Notes: a model not told the origin generated them from the letters alone. Shown: positions 8,410 to 17,027, counted from the first letter of the stretch. The stretch is DNA of 64,000 nucleotides from JAGVSR01 sp031413815 (GCA_031413815.1 JANOFU010000018.1:39288-103287); one strand, 5' to 3'. Translations and numbers: made by a program.

Positions 8410-9132
8410 ATGACTGCGCGCAGTAAATTCTTTCCGTTCAACGCTGAGCAAACCGTCAATATTTTGAGCGAGTTCGGACCGCTCGTGACGATGTTTGTTG
8501 TCAATGCTGCGTTCGGCATCACCGCGGGAACGTGGGCTTTAATCATCAGCACGATCGTGGCAATCGCCGTCATGTTCTACATGTTCGGGCGCCCACCGGT
8601 TTTTCCGCTCATTGCTTCGACGGTGACCGTCATCTTCGGCGCACTCACGATCCTCACAGGCGACCCAATGTGGGTGCAAATCAAAGTGACGATCTTCAAC
8701 GCGATGTTCGCCGGCTTCCTGTTTTTGGGTCTGTGGCTCGACCGGAATTTCTTCAAGTACGTATTCGGGAAGACCTTCCACTACACGAAGCAAGGCTGGG
8801 ATACGTTCACGCGCAGCTTTGCCTGGTTTTTTGTTTTGACGGCTGTGCTCAATGAGATTGTGCGGTTGTCGTTCGAGGACACGGCCATCTATAATGTCTT
8901 CGGCTATGAAATGGATGGGATCAATATCTGGATCGCATTCAAGCTGGTCATTATCATGCCGCTCAGTGGGCTGTATGCCTGGATACTGACGACGATGATG
9001 GCTAAGCACCGGTTGCCTGATGACCCCAGGCCGGCGAATGTCCCCGGCCATCCAGCCAGTAACCATGACGGTAGGATGAAGGCCTATCCGGAGCACGCCA
9101 ATCAACCGGCCTCTGGTCCGCCAGCCTCGTAA
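8410..9132 (+). CDS. yciB: septation protein A / YciB family membrane protein (copy 1)
   Basis: A 240-residue protein from the ATG at 8410. Family signatures include LSEFGPLVTMFVVN, WVQIKVTIFNAMFAGFLFLG, WDTFTRSFAWFFVLTAVLNEIVR and the FKLVIIMPLSGLYA segment. Five to six membrane helices span residues 15-200. A polar tail of about 40 residues (DDPRPANVPGHPASNHDGR) extends past the usual end. YciB proteins act in inner-membrane cell-envelope and division functions; the exact role is unsettled. It lies downstream of ftsY as is usual, and a second copy follows. Confidence 0.9.
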   Translation: MTARSKFFPFNAEQTVNILSEFGPLVTMFVVNAAFGITAGTWALIISTIVAIAVMFYMFGRPPVFPLIASTVTVIFGALTILTGDPMWVQIKVTIFNAMFAGFLFLGLWLDRNFFKYVFGKTFHYTKQGWDTFTRSFAWFFVLTAVLNEIVRLSFEDTAIYNVFGYEMDGINIWIAFKLVIIMPLSGLYAWILTTMMAKHRLPDDPRPANVPGHPASNHDGRMKAYPEHANQPASGPPAS

Positions 9133-9265
9133 CACGATCTGGTATTCACACGGTACGATACCGGCAAATCCGCTGCGCGCTCAGGCTTGAGTTCGGCTAT
9201 GATTGTCCAGCACTGCCTAGCAAAAGCGTTACCTCCCTCTTTCCCTTCGTTCGTGAGCCTTCACA

Positions 9266-9862
9266 ATGGTTGAACCGAAAGTTGATCAAGACAGCGAACC
9301 GGAGGTTTCGAAAGAGCAGTTTATCAAGCTGCTCGTCGAGTTGGGTCCGCTGGTTGTGTTTTTCATCACCAATGCGAGGGCCAATATTTTCTGGGGCACA
9401 GGCGCGTTTGTCGTTGCGACGCTCGTGTCGCTCGTGGTGTCGCGCTATTTGTTTGGCAAGCTGTCGGTTATGCCACTGGTTTCAGGCGTGTTCGTCGTGG
9501 TGTTTGGCGGACTGACGCTGTGGTTGCAGAACGACCTGTTTATTAAGCTGAAGCCGACGATCGTGAACTCGCTCTTTGCCGCTATCCTCATGGGCGGACT
9601 GGCATTTGGCCAATCTCTTCTCAAGTATCCGTTCGGCGATGTTTTTAAGCTGACAGAAGAAGGTTGGCGCCAGTTGACGTGGCGTTGGGCGATCTTCTTC
9701 GTGGTTTTGGCGGTCCTTAATGAGATTGTTTGGCGCAATTTCTCAACCGATGCTTGGGTGAGCTTCAAGGTGTTCGGCATTTTCCCGCTAACAATGGCCT
9801 TTGGTCTTGCACAAATTGGATTGCTGAAAAAGTACGAGCTGCAGAGCAAACAATTGACGTGA
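9266..9862 (+). CDS. septation protein A / YciB family membrane protein (copy 2)
   Basis: A 198-residue protein with the same architecture as its upstream neighbour: LLVELGPLVVFFITNARANIF, KLKPTIVNSLFAAILMGGLAFG, WRQLTWRWAIFFVVLAVLNEIVWR and FKVFGIFPLTMAFG. It lacks the long polar tail of copy 1 and is close to the usual family length, so it may be the canonical member. The two genes lie 133 bases apart on one strand and look like an old tandem duplication, since identity is limited mainly to the motifs. Confidence 0.9.
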   Translation: MVEPKVDQDSEPEVSKEQFIKLLVELGPLVVFFITNARANIFWGTGAFVVATLVSLVVSRYLFGKLSVMPLVSGVFVVVFGGLTLWLQNDLFIKLKPTIVNSLFAAILMGGLAFGQSLLKYPFGDVFKLTEEGWRQLTWRWAIFFVVLAVLNEIVWRNFSTDAWVSFKVFGIFPLTMAFGLAQIGLLKKYELQSKQLT

Positions 9863-10118
9863 CCAATAACGTGGAATGTCCGTCGCAATTTAATCCTTTG
9901 ACAGATCTTCAGCTTAAGATCCAATTGTGTGCCAATACTTTGCAGACATTTACATATGTTTAGTACTGAGAAAATTTTTGGTGGACGGCGATCAGAATCT
10001 CGTATTTTCTCCAAATCGGCGTGTATGTTTATCAAATGCGGCACAGACAACTTTACGGTGTACATGCGCCAGATCAGTGCACCGGGAACTTTCCGGTTTC
10101 CAGAACGTAGAACAGGCA

Positions 10119-10610
10119 ATGGCCAAAGATAACACCCCGCGAGATTCCTCGTCGTCGAGGCTGGACCGGTCGCCGATCCACCAATTGCATCGCGCTGGCC
10201 AGTGTGCCGCCGATGTGTTTCAGGCAGAGATGGGCGGCGGAGATTTGACGCCGCGCCAGTACGCCGTTCTGAATACCGTGTCGCAGAACGAGGGTCTGAG
10301 CCAAACGCACCTCGTCGAAAAAACCGGCATCGATCGCTCAACATTGGCCGATATTGTCCGCCGGATGCTGAAAAAGGGTCTTCTGCATCGCCGGCGGACC
10401 AAGGAAGATGCCCGCGCGTATGCCGTGAAATTGACAGATGAGGGCTGGCGGACACTGCGCAGCGCCGATCCTGTCGCCAAGCGCGTTGACGACAGAATTC
10501 TGGCGGCTTTGCCGGTCGCGCAGCGAGACCGCTTCCTCAACGATCTCTCAGCGATCGTGACGGCACTTGGTAAAATGAACGAGTCGTCGGAGAAATTCAG
10601 CAAGGGCTAA
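10119..10610 (+). CDS. MarR-family transcriptional regulator
   Basis: A 163-residue protein from the ATG at 10119. The winged helix-turn-helix covers about residues 40-120: LTPRQYAVLNTVSQNEGLSQ, the recognition helix TGIDRSTLADIVRRMLKKG, and the wing RRRTKEDARAYAVKLT. Flanking helices provide dimerisation. MarR proteins usually repress nearby genes and respond to small ligands. The 256 bases upstream (9863-10118) hold no gene and probably contain its promoter and operator. Its target is not evident. The frame is open further upstream, but that part shows no family similarity. Confidence 0.88.
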   Translation: MAKDNTPRDSSSSRLDRSPIHQLHRAGQCAADVFQAEMGGGDLTPRQYAVLNTVSQNEGLSQTHLVEKTGIDRSTLADIVRRMLKKGLLHRRRTKEDARAYAVKLTDEGWRTLRSADPVAKRVDDRILAALPVAQRDRFLNDLSAIVTALGKMNESSEKFSKG

Positions 10611-10680
10611 CGGTCGCTTTGTCAGGTCTCGAATCAACCGTACGGGCGCAGGTCAATTATGACCAGCGTCCGTTGCCATT

Positions 10681-11709
10681 TTAGGCGGCCGATTTCAACA
10701 ACTTCTGCTCAATCATGGTCTCTGCGATCTGCACCGCGTTGAGGGCCGCGCCCTTCAAGAGATTGTCGGCAACGATCCACATCGCCAATCCATTCTCAAC
10801 CGTGGCGTCCTCGCGAATGCGCGACACGAACGTCGAGAACTCGCCCGCTGCCTCGATGGGCGTCACGTAGCCGCCCGCTTCGCGCTTATCCACAACTTCG
10901 ATTCCGGGTGCATTGCGCAGGATTTCGCGCGCTTCCTCTGCCGAAATCGGCCTCTCAAATTCGATGTTGACCGACTCCGAGTGGCCGACGAACACGGGCA
11001 CCCGGACGCAGGTTGCCGTGAGCCTGATTTTGGGATCGAGGATCTTCTTGGTCTCGACCATCATCTTCCACTCCTCTTTCGTGAATCCGTCTTCCATGAA
11101 GACGTCGATGTGGGGAATGCAGTTGAAGGCAATCTGCTTGGGAAACTTCTTGGGGTCGACGCCGGTGCCGGGGACGTACTTCGCTTTGGTCTGCTGCCAA
11201 AGCTCGTCCATCGCGTCCTTGCCGGCACCAGACACGGACTGATAGGTCGAGACAACGACGCGCTTGATGGTTGCTACATCATGCAGTGGTTTCAGAGCGA
11301 CGACCAATTGCGCGGTCGAGCAGTTCGGGTTGGCGATGATGTTCTTTTTGGTGTAGCCGCGAATAGCATCTGGGTTGACCTCCGGCACGATCAGCGGAAC
11401 GTCCTGGTCATACCGCCAGCAGGACGAATTATCGATCACGACACAGCCTTTGGCGCCAATGCGTGGGCTCCACTCCTTCGACACGGCAGAGCCAGCAGAC
11501 ATCAAGCAGATGTCGGCTTTCGAAAAGTCGAACTGCTCCAGGTCCTGGCACTTGAGCGTCTTTTCGCCATAGGAAACGGGCGTGCCGATGGACCTGCGCG
11601 ACGCGAGGGCAATGACCTCACTTGCAGGAAAATTGCGCTCGACGAGCACGTTCATCATTTCACGGCCGACATTGCCGGTAGCACCGACGACGGCAATTCG
11701 AAAACCCAT
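10681..11709 (-). CDS. asd: aspartate-semialdehyde dehydrogenase
   Basis: A 342-residue enzyme from the ATG at 11709. It reduces beta-aspartyl phosphate to aspartate semialdehyde with NADPH, the branch point to lysine/DAP, threonine and methionine. Visible are the nucleotide-binding N-terminus VVGATGNVGREMMNVL, LMSAGSAVSKEWSPR, the active-site Cys in NPNCSTAQLVVAL, and the QSVSGAGKDAMDEL stretch. The frame extends upstream, but those residues do not resemble the family. It converges on the marR-type gene. Confidence 0.96.
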   Translation of the reverse strand: MGFRIAVVGATGNVGREMMNVLVERNFPASEVIALASRRSIGTPVSYGEKTLKCQDLEQFDFSKADICLMSAGSAVSKEWSPRIGAKGCVVIDNSSCWRYDQDVPLIVPEVNPDAIRGYTKKNIIANPNCSTAQLVVALKPLHDVATIKRVVVSTYQSVSGAGKDAMDELWQQTKAKYVPGTGVDPKKFPKQIAFNCIPHIDVFMEDGFTKEEWKMMVETKKILDPKIRLTATCVRVPVFVGHSESVNIEFERPISAEEAREILRNAPGIEVVDKREAGGYVTPIEAAGEFSTFVSRIREDATVENGLAMWIVADNLLKGAALNAVQIAETMIEQKLLKSAA

Positions 11710-11938
11710 GTGTCTCAATCCCTGATCAGTGGGGCGGGGCCGCGGCAAGCCGCCCCAGAACGCCTCGCTGCGCATCGGCATCCCATACGCGGGGCCGGGC
11801 AGCACTTCAAGACTCTTGCAATGAACGTACTACGGCGCTTGTGACCGGGGATAAGGTCTGTTTTCAGCAGCGCCGGTGGGACAACTCAGGCTCGACACAA
11901 TCGCGCTCTTGAATACTGGGAGCGAGGTGCGGGGCTCA

Positions 11939-12379
11939 ATGATGCGCGGGATTGTAATTGCGTTCGCCGTTTCGGCGGTTGGTTTCGGTCAGTCCGTGTC
12001 CATGGCGCTTGAGGGCGGCTGGATGCCAGACGCCGATTTAACCGCGACGTTTTCCGGCAAGAGCGTTTCGGGCCACTACGCCAGCGGCCGGACGTTTGAA
12101 GAAACCTATGCTGCGGATGGCCAAGTGAGCTACGCAGAAGACGGTTACTCCAGCGGCGGCAAATGGTCGGTTCAGGCTGGCTCCTTCTGTACGATCTACG
12201 ACAACGACCCTGCTGGCGGCTGTTACCGCGTTCGCCGCGAAGGCGCCAATTGCTATGAGTTCTACTTTATCGCGCGGACTGAAGTCCAAGCGAAGTATGA
12301 CCCCAGAAAACCGGATTGGACCGCGCGCGCTTGGTTCAAGGGTCAAGTGCCGACGTGCAAGGACGGTGCGAGCGTTTGA
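11939..12379 (+). CDS. small secreted protein, DUF995-like
   Basis: About 146 residues from the ATG at 11939 (a second ATG follows directly). A signal peptide (VIAFAVSAVGFGQSVSMALE) precedes a small domain: LTATFSGKSVSGHYASGRTF, ETYAADGQVSYAEDG, GKWSVQAGSFCTIYDN and CYRVRREGANCYEFYF. Its paired cysteines suggest disulfides in the periplasm. The arrangement resembles DUF995 proteins of alphaproteobacteria, whose role is unknown; this match is from memory and tentative. It converges on the next gene, with 3 bases between the stops. Confidence 0.65.
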   Translation: MMRGIVIAFAVSAVGFGQSVSMALEGGWMPDADLTATFSGKSVSGHYASGRTFEETYAADGQVSYAEDGYSSGGKWSVQAGSFCTIYDNDPAGGCYRVRREGANCYEFYFIARTEVQAKYDPRKPDWTARAWFKGQVPTCKDGASV

Positions 12380-12382
12380 ACG

Positions 12383-13159
12383 CTAGTCCATAATGCGGCC
12401 GTAGAATGAACACAGCACTTCGACTGTTCCATCCGGCTTCAGATCACCCGTCACCACCGACGGATCGGCAACGATGTCAAACGCAGCGTCGAGCGACTCG
12501 ACGACTAGCCAGACGAATTCGAGACCCGTCACTTCATTTGTCAGTGTCCGGTGGTACACCACGCGGCCGGTCAGCATCGCGCCGTCGGCTGGAGGTGGAT
12601 TTTCGTTGGCCTCTGTGTCGAGCGCCGCAAACAGCCCAATTGGAACAAAGCTCTGCGCCGAGAACGCGGGTTCGCCGGATTGGGCGGCATAAAACACTTC
12701 AGCCGAAGTGTAGGCCTTAACGTCGCGCGCAAAGCCCGTGAGCCTGACTTGCCGGATTGCTGGCCACGTGCGGGCGGAGTGCGCGGCAAAGTCGATGGCG
12801 CGAAACGCCATCGGATAACTGCCTCCGCCATTCCCGTCCGGCTTGACCCAACACTTAAAGCCGCCCTCGAAGCTGCTGTCGTCGCGCTCCTGGAATACCT
12901 CCGTGATTTGGACGCGTATCTCACTCTGGCCCTCAAAGAAGGGCGTCAGGCCCAGAATTTCTCGCTCTGTTTGATCGTCTGTTGCTTTCGCAGCGATGTG
13001 AAACCAGATTTCGGCAGCTGCGCGCGACCGCCAGATCGCGTACTCGCCACATGACGTAACGATCCGGTCGTTGGTGTCGCCCGCGAGCCGCGTCATCGTC
13101 GAGGCGAACTGCGACCTGTCCCGGAACGCAAATCCGATACTGGAAAGATTGCTGGCCAT
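12383..13159 (-). CDS. hypothetical protein, unknown function
   Basis: A 258-residue soluble protein without signal peptide or membrane helix. It begins MASNLSSIGFAFRDRSQFAS and is of mixed alpha/beta composition. A segment near residue 35 (RIVTSCGEYAIWRSRAAAEIW) is followed by strand-rich sequence to the end. Codon use is like that of its neighbours, and the frame is long and free of interruptions, so a real gene is likely. I do not recognise a family and propose no function. Confidence 0.7.
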   Translation of the reverse strand: MASNLSSIGFAFRDRSQFASTMTRLAGDTNDRIVTSCGEYAIWRSRAAAEIWFHIAAKATDDQTEREILGLTPFFEGQSEIRVQITEVFQERDDSSFEGGFKCWVKPDGNGGGSYPMAFRAIDFAAHSARTWPAIRQVRLTGFARDVKAYTSAEVFYAAQSGEPAFSAQSFVPIGLFAALDTEANENPPPADGAMLTGRVVYHRTLTNEVTGLEFVWLVVESLDAAFDIVADPSVVTGDLKPDGTVEVLCSFYGRIMD

Positions 13160-13293
13160 GATCCGGTGTCCGGCAGAACGGGCTGCGCGTCAAGCGGGGA
13201 GGGAGCGGGGTCCGGCATCGTACGAAACTCTGTCATCCCGGCCGAGAGTTTTTTCACGGTGAGAGGAGAAGCGGTATCAGACATCTTTTAGGT

Positions 13294-13306
13294 GGTGTCT
13301 GACACC
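13294..13306. repeat. short palindrome GGTGTC-T-GACACC
   Basis: A perfect 6+1+6 palindrome between two divergent genes. Similar GTC/GAC-cored inverted repeats recur between priA and the His-rich gene and twice between atpG and atpD, so this may be one member of a dispersed small repeat family. Confidence 0.5.
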
Positions 13307-13391
13307 TTCGGTCCCTCACTTTCCGATTTGCTTCCGCGGCGGAGGGTTCCATCATGGGGTGGGCCGCTATCGCGGCAGAGCGTGCGCGCCG

Positions 13392-15629
13392 ATGTCTGCG
13401 TATGATGTGGCAACACGAACCCGGTTTGCCGGCGCTTGGCTGAAGCGCAACGGCGTTCGGCTCGGTGGCAATGTCATCGCAGGCCTCGTCGCATCATTGC
13501 TGACCATTGCCTATTGCCTATCGTTCAGCGCGCTGCTGTTTCAGGGTGATCTCAAAGCGGGTCTTGCGCTGGGCCTATGGGGGCTTCTCGTCGGCTCGGC
13601 CATTGCCGGGATTTATATCGCGCTGACGACATCGTTGCCGCCTGTGGAAGCCGGACCTGACAATCCTGCCGTCGCTGTGTTGAGCGTGCTAGCGGGAACG
13701 GTGGCAGCCGAAGTCGTACGCCGCGGCGGCAACTCAGCGCTCGCGATCGACATGGTGCTGTTGTCGTTTACGCTGGCCACGTTTGTCACCGGATTGGTGC
13801 TCTATGCCATCGGTGTCTTGAAACTTGGCCAAGTGGTGCGGTTTGTGCCCTATCCCGTGATCGGCGGATTTCTTGCCGCGTCGGGTTGGTTCTTGATTGC
13901 GGGTGGCTTAGACGTCGTCACCGGTCGCGATTTCGATCTCGCCAATCTCTCAGCCGCCTTTCCCGCGGGGACAATGTTGCAGGTGGGCGTGGCCGTTGCA
14001 TTCGCGCTGGTGGTCTACGCGGCGAAGGTCATGACCGGCAGCAGTTATGTTCTGCCATTGGCATTTCTTGGCGGGTCCGTGGTGCTCAATTTCTTGCTCT
14101 CTGAAGGGGCATCACCACAGGATGCCGCGACCTGGTTCATTGCTGGATCGGCGGCGCCGGAACCGTGGGTGCCGCTGCAGGTCCTGCGCACCACTGGAGT
14201 TGATTGGAGCGTCTTCTGGGCAGCTGCACCTGAGATTGCGGCTGCGGCCGGCGTCACCGTCATAGCGTTGCTGCTGGACGTTTCGGGTCTCGAAGTGTCG
14301 CGTGGCAAGACCGCAAACCTCGATCACGAGTTCCGCACCAATGGTGCCGCCAACATCATTGCCGCACCGCTCGGCGGCATCATGGGCAATCTGTCGATGA
14401 ACGGCAGCCGGCTGCTCGATGAAAGCGGTGGCCTGGCGCGTATGAGCGGTGTGGTCGCATCCCTCGCGGTTGCGATGATCGTGATCACGGCGCTTGATCT
14501 GACCCAACTCGTGCCCGCGCCGATATTGGCGGGGCTCTTGATCTATCTGGGCTTGGTCGTGCTGATTGAGGTGCTGCTGCGGTCGCCCGCGCACCGCGCC
14601 AGGACCGACTATGCGCTGGCGCTGCTGATCATGGCGGCGATTGTGCATTCCGGTTATCTCGCGGGCGTGGTCCTCGGCATTGCCGCGGCATGCCTGATGT
14701 TTGCGTTGAGTTACAGCCGCATTGCGGTTGTGCGCCGGCATCTGACGCGCGCGGTTTATGCGTCGAATGTCGATCGCGCGCCGGAAACAGCCCGCCGGCT
14801 GGTGCGCGATGGCGAACGCATTCATATCTTCTGGCTGTCGGGATTCATCTTTTTTGGGTCATCAAACGCCGTCGTCGAACGCATTCGGGCCGAACTCGGC
14901 GACAAGAGCCGTCAGTATCGCCGCTATGCCGTTTTGGATTTTTCGGATGTGTCGGGCTTTGACACTTCAGCGCTGCTGTCACTGGCGAAGCTGAAAACAG
15001 ACGCCGGCGAACGCGGTGTGACGTTCGTGTTTGCATCGCTACCGCCTGCACTTGATGGCGCGTTGCGTCACGCCGGGCTGTTGACGGACGGCGGTCCGCA
15101 CCGGGTGTTTGCATCGCGCAATGAAGCGGTCGAGTGGTGTGAAGATCAGGTGTTGTCAGGTGACACGCCGGGTGGAGACGCCGTCGTACAGCAGGACACT
15201 TTCGAATCCTGGCTGGCGGCCGAACTGGGCGGGCAAGACAAGGCCAGGCGCGTCGTGCCGTTTTTTGAGCGGCGTGAGCTGGATGATGGCGCGCTGCTCT
15301 ACGCGCAAGGTGCACCCGCCGATACGATTGATTTTGTTGTGAGTGGCAGTGTGGTGGTGATTATGCGTGGCGAAGGCGGCATCGCACACACCATCCGGCG
15401 CATGGCCAAAAAAACCGTTGTTGGCGAGATGGGATTTTTTCGCGCCACACCGCGCACCGCGAGCGTCGCAGCGGATGGCACAGCGGTGATCTATACGTTA
15501 TCGCGGGCCAGTTTTCAGAAACTTTTGGATGACGAACCGCGGATTGGCGCTGATTTTGTACAGTTTATCGTGCGCACATTGGCGGACCGGCTGGAGTTCG
15601 CGAATTCAAGTTTGGCCGCGATGACCTGA
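13392..15629 (+). CDS. SulP-type anion transporter with STAS and cyclic-nucleotide-binding domains
   Basis: A protein of 745 residues from the ATG at 13392 (an in-frame GTG at 13359 is possible). Residues about 10-440 form the multi-pass SulP core (VRFVPYPVIGGFLAASGWFL; GNLSMNGSRLLDESGG). A STAS domain follows at about 470-585 (YRRYAVLDFSDVSGFDTSAL). A cyclic-nucleotide-binding fold ends the protein at about 620-735 (LYAQGAPADTIDFVVSGSVV, VVGEMGFFRATPRTASVAA). SulP proteins carry sulfate, bicarbonate or dicarboxylates. The C-terminal domain suggests gating by a cyclic nucleotide, but the PRTASVAA phosphate cassette is the only binding evidence. A terminator lies 68 bases downstream. Confidence 0.88.
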   Translation: MSAYDVATRTRFAGAWLKRNGVRLGGNVIAGLVASLLTIAYCLSFSALLFQGDLKAGLALGLWGLLVGSAIAGIYIALTTSLPPVEAGPDNPAVAVLSVLAGTVAAEVVRRGGNSALAIDMVLLSFTLATFVTGLVLYAIGVLKLGQVVRFVPYPVIGGFLAASGWFLIAGGLDVVTGRDFDLANLSAAFPAGTMLQVGVAVAFALVVYAAKVMTGSSYVLPLAFLGGSVVLNFLLSEGASPQDAATWFIAGSAAPEPWVPLQVLRTTGVDWSVFWAAAPEIAAAAGVTVIALLLDVSGLEVSRGKTANLDHEFRTNGAANIIAAPLGGIMGNLSMNGSRLLDESGGLARMSGVVASLAVAMIVITALDLTQLVPAPILAGLLIYLGLVVLIEVLLRSPAHRARTDYALALLIMAAIVHSGYLAGVVLGIAAACLMFALSYSRIAVVRRHLTRAVYASNVDRAPETARRLVRDGERIHIFWLSGFIFFGSSNAVVERIRAELGDKSRQYRRYAVLDFSDVSGFDTSALLSLAKLKTDAGERGVTFVFASLPPALDGALRHAGLLTDGGPHRVFASRNEAVEWCEDQVLSGDTPGGDAVVQQDTFESWLAAELGGQDKARRVVPFFERRELDDGALLYAQGAPADTIDFVVSGSVVVIMRGEGGIAHTIRRMAKKTVVGEMGFFRATPRTASVAADGTAVIYTLSRASFQKLLDDEPRIGADFVQFIVRTLADRLEFANSSLAAMT

Positions 15630-15696
15630 TGTGCTGGTCCGTCACGTGCGGTCAATTTCAAATCCGCGTATTCGATTCGCGCGCGGTTCGCGCATC

Positions 15697-15723
15697 AAAA
15701 CGCCCGGTTCAGCGGCGTTTTTT
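15697..15723 (+). terminator. rho-independent terminator after SulP gene
   Basis: Arms AAAACGCC (15697-15704) and GGCGTTTT (15714-15721) pair around a 9-base loop, and the T run continues to 15723. It is placed 68 bases after the transporter stop codon. Confidence 0.75.
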
Positions 15724-16042
15724 GCAGCCTGGCCGGCGGGCGAATTGGCCGGTGCAGCCCCTAAACCTGTGGCAGCGACGGCGAAACTGCAAAAAATCAC
15801 GCTTTTTTGGGCATTTTTTGCATTATTTCGTGCACGAGACCGTTGCAATCGCGCGCGACGCAAGTAGGTTTGGCGCTCCGGTGAACCGGGCATTGGCCGC
15901 CTCGCGGCTGTTGCGTGTGCAAGCGTGATGCGAGTTCAAGTGCCATGCCGGATGTGGGGGCCAAAAGGGTCTCCGAGCGTCGCGGCGTCACACTCGTATA
16001 GGGTTCGCCCGTCTTCCAATTCTCTTGAGGGACTTGATAACA
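15724..16042. other. intergenic stretch upstream of HU-like gene
   Basis: No supportable gene. It holds several T-rich tracts (TTTTTTGGGCATTTTTTGC) that may bend DNA. The promoter of the HU-like gene must lie here. A TATAGG hexamer at 15997 is a possible -10, without a clear -35. Confidence 0.4.
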
Positions 16043-16345
16043 ATGGCAAAAGCAGTAGCGGCAAAGCCCGTCACGGTCACGCTCCGTCATCTTGGCGCAG
16101 CTCTGGCTGAAACGCATGAGATTCCAAAGAAGCAGGGAATTGCCATGCTCGAAGATCTTGTGACGATGCTGACCAAGCATCTGAAGAAGGGCGAGCGCGT
16201 CCGCATCGGCGGTCTCGGCGTTCTTCAGGTTCGCAAGCGTCCAGCTCGCATGGGCCGCAACCCGGCAACGGGCGAAGCGATCAAGATCAAGGCGTCGAAG
16301 AAGGTGGCCTTCCGCGCCGCGAAAGAACTGAAAGAATCCGTTTAA
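16043..16345 (+). CDS. HU/IHF-type DNA-binding protein
   Basis: A 100-residue protein from the ATG at 16043, with a GAGGG site upstream. It has the fold pattern of HU/IHF: an N-terminal helical pair (LRHLGAALAETHEIPKKQGI, LEDLVTMLTKHLKKG), then GERVRIGGLGVLQVRKRPAR, the arm motif GRNPATGEAIKIKASKKVAF, and a closing helix. The ARMGRNPATG arm intercalates into the minor groove in this family. An N-terminal extension of about 12 residues is unlike canonical HU (which begins near MNKxEL), so this is a divergent nucleoid protein. A strong hairpin terminator follows. Confidence 0.9.
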   Translation: MAKAVAAKPVTVTLRHLGAALAETHEIPKKQGIAMLEDLVTMLTKHLKKGERVRIGGLGVLQVRKRPARMGRNPATGEAIKIKASKKVAFRAAKELKESV

Positions 16346-16395
16346 TTGATCGGCCCGCGGCTTGCTGTGAGCGTCGGATTGATTGGCTGAAATTT

Positions 16396-16450
16396 CGGGG
16401 CAGAGATCGGTTGAGGGCAGTTCTCTCACACGATCTTCTGCCCCGTTTTT
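16396..16450 (+). terminator. long-stem terminator after HU-like gene
   Basis: Arms at 16396-16409 (CGGGGCAGAGATCG) and 16431-16445 pair over 14 bases with a single bulge, followed by a run of five T (16446-16450). The right arm is itself part of a direct repeat matching the 3' end of fsa. Confidence 0.8.
16424..16446. repeat. 23-bp direct repeat, copy 1 (left of toxin-antitoxin pair)
   Basis: Identical to 17005-17027. The sequence is TCTCACACGATCTTCTGCCC plus CGT. The second copy contains the last codons and stop of fsa on the minus strand, so this copy is a duplicate of the fsa 3' end placed on the far side of the toxin-antitoxin genes. Confidence 0.85.
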
Positions 16451-16501
16451 ATTGTCAGCGGTGCTGAGAGTAGAGTAACGTCGCAACCGGAGAGTACAGC
16501 C

Positions 16502-16735
16502 ATGACAACGCTGCTTGAGAAAGCTATCACCGAGCTGAAAAACCTGCCGGAAGGGGAACAGGACCGGATCGCGCGTGAGCTCTTGGATGTTCTCGCTTCC
16601 GACCGCCGCTGGGACGCACTCTTTGCCGATCCCCGGTCCGAATCGCTGTTGAAGTCGTTAGCGGATGAAGCTCGCGACGATATTGCGCGAGGTGATGTGT
16701 TTGACTTTGATCCGGCCAGCCGGCCGGTAAAATGA
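16502..16735 (+). CDS. antitoxin of a type II toxin-antitoxin pair
   Basis: A 77-residue acidic protein. Its N-terminal helix pair (LLEKAITELKNLPEGEQDRI) is followed by a flexible C-terminus (DIARGDVFDFDPASRPVK) of the kind that wraps a toxin. The ATG of the toxin overlaps its stop (ATGA). Such antitoxins neutralise the partner and usually repress the operon. The assignment rests on operon structure and the toxin. The pair is enclosed by a 23-bp direct repeat. Confidence 0.75.
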   Translation: MTTLLEKAITELKNLPEGEQDRIARELLDVLASDRRWDALFADPRSESLLKSLADEARDDIARGDVFDFDPASRPVK

Positions 16736-16995
16736 AATCACGGACGACGAGGAAGTTTTGGAAACTGTTTGACGAACTAGACCCCAGTGTCCAGGAGCAT
16801 GCCTCTTCGGCATATCGAAGCTGGCAAAGGAACCCGTCACACCCCTCCCTACAGTTTAAGCGCGTGAAGAGTGAAGTGCCTTACTATTCCATAAGGGTAG
16901 GTCTTCACCATCGAGCGGTCGGGCTGTTCGAAGGGGACACGGTCACGTGGTTCTGGATCGGACCTCACGATGAGTACGATCGGTTGTTATCCTAA
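16732..16995 (+). CDS. RelE/ParE-superfamily toxin
   Basis: An 87-residue basic protein with the compact RelE/ParE pattern: an N-terminal helix (RTTRKFWKLFDELDPSVQEH), FKRVKSEVPYYSIRVGLHHR, and the closing strand FEGDTVTWFWIGPHDEYDRL. The C-terminal WFWIGPHDEYDRLL form is typical of a RelE-like subgroup that ends with a conserved His-Asp-Glu-Tyr. The likely target is mRNA on ribosomes or gyrase; sequence does not decide. It overlaps the antitoxin by 4 bases. Confidence 0.82.
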   Translation: MKSRTTRKFWKLFDELDPSVQEHASSAYRSWQRNPSHPSLQFKRVKSEVPYYSIRVGLHHRAVGLFEGDTVTWFWIGPHDEYDRLLS

Positions 16996-17004
16996 AGCTG
17001 GTTG

Positions 17005-17027
17005 TCTCACACGATCTTCTGCCCCGT
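17005..17027. repeat. 23-bp direct repeat, copy 2 (within fsa 3' end)
   Basis: Identical to 16424-16446. On the minus strand it spells the last codons of fsa (GQKIV and stop). The flanking bases also match partly: GTT on the left, and T runs on the right that differ by one inserted C. The similarity therefore extends slightly beyond the identical core. Confidence 0.85.

Noticed and set aside
14112..14825. Minus-strand frame of 237 residues inside the SulP gene
   Set aside because: The SulP protein on the plus strand is uninterrupted and has clear domains; this frame is composition-driven.
15629..15928. 99-residue frame after the SulP gene
   Set aside because: It spans the terminator hairpin, is very Arg-rich and has no family match.
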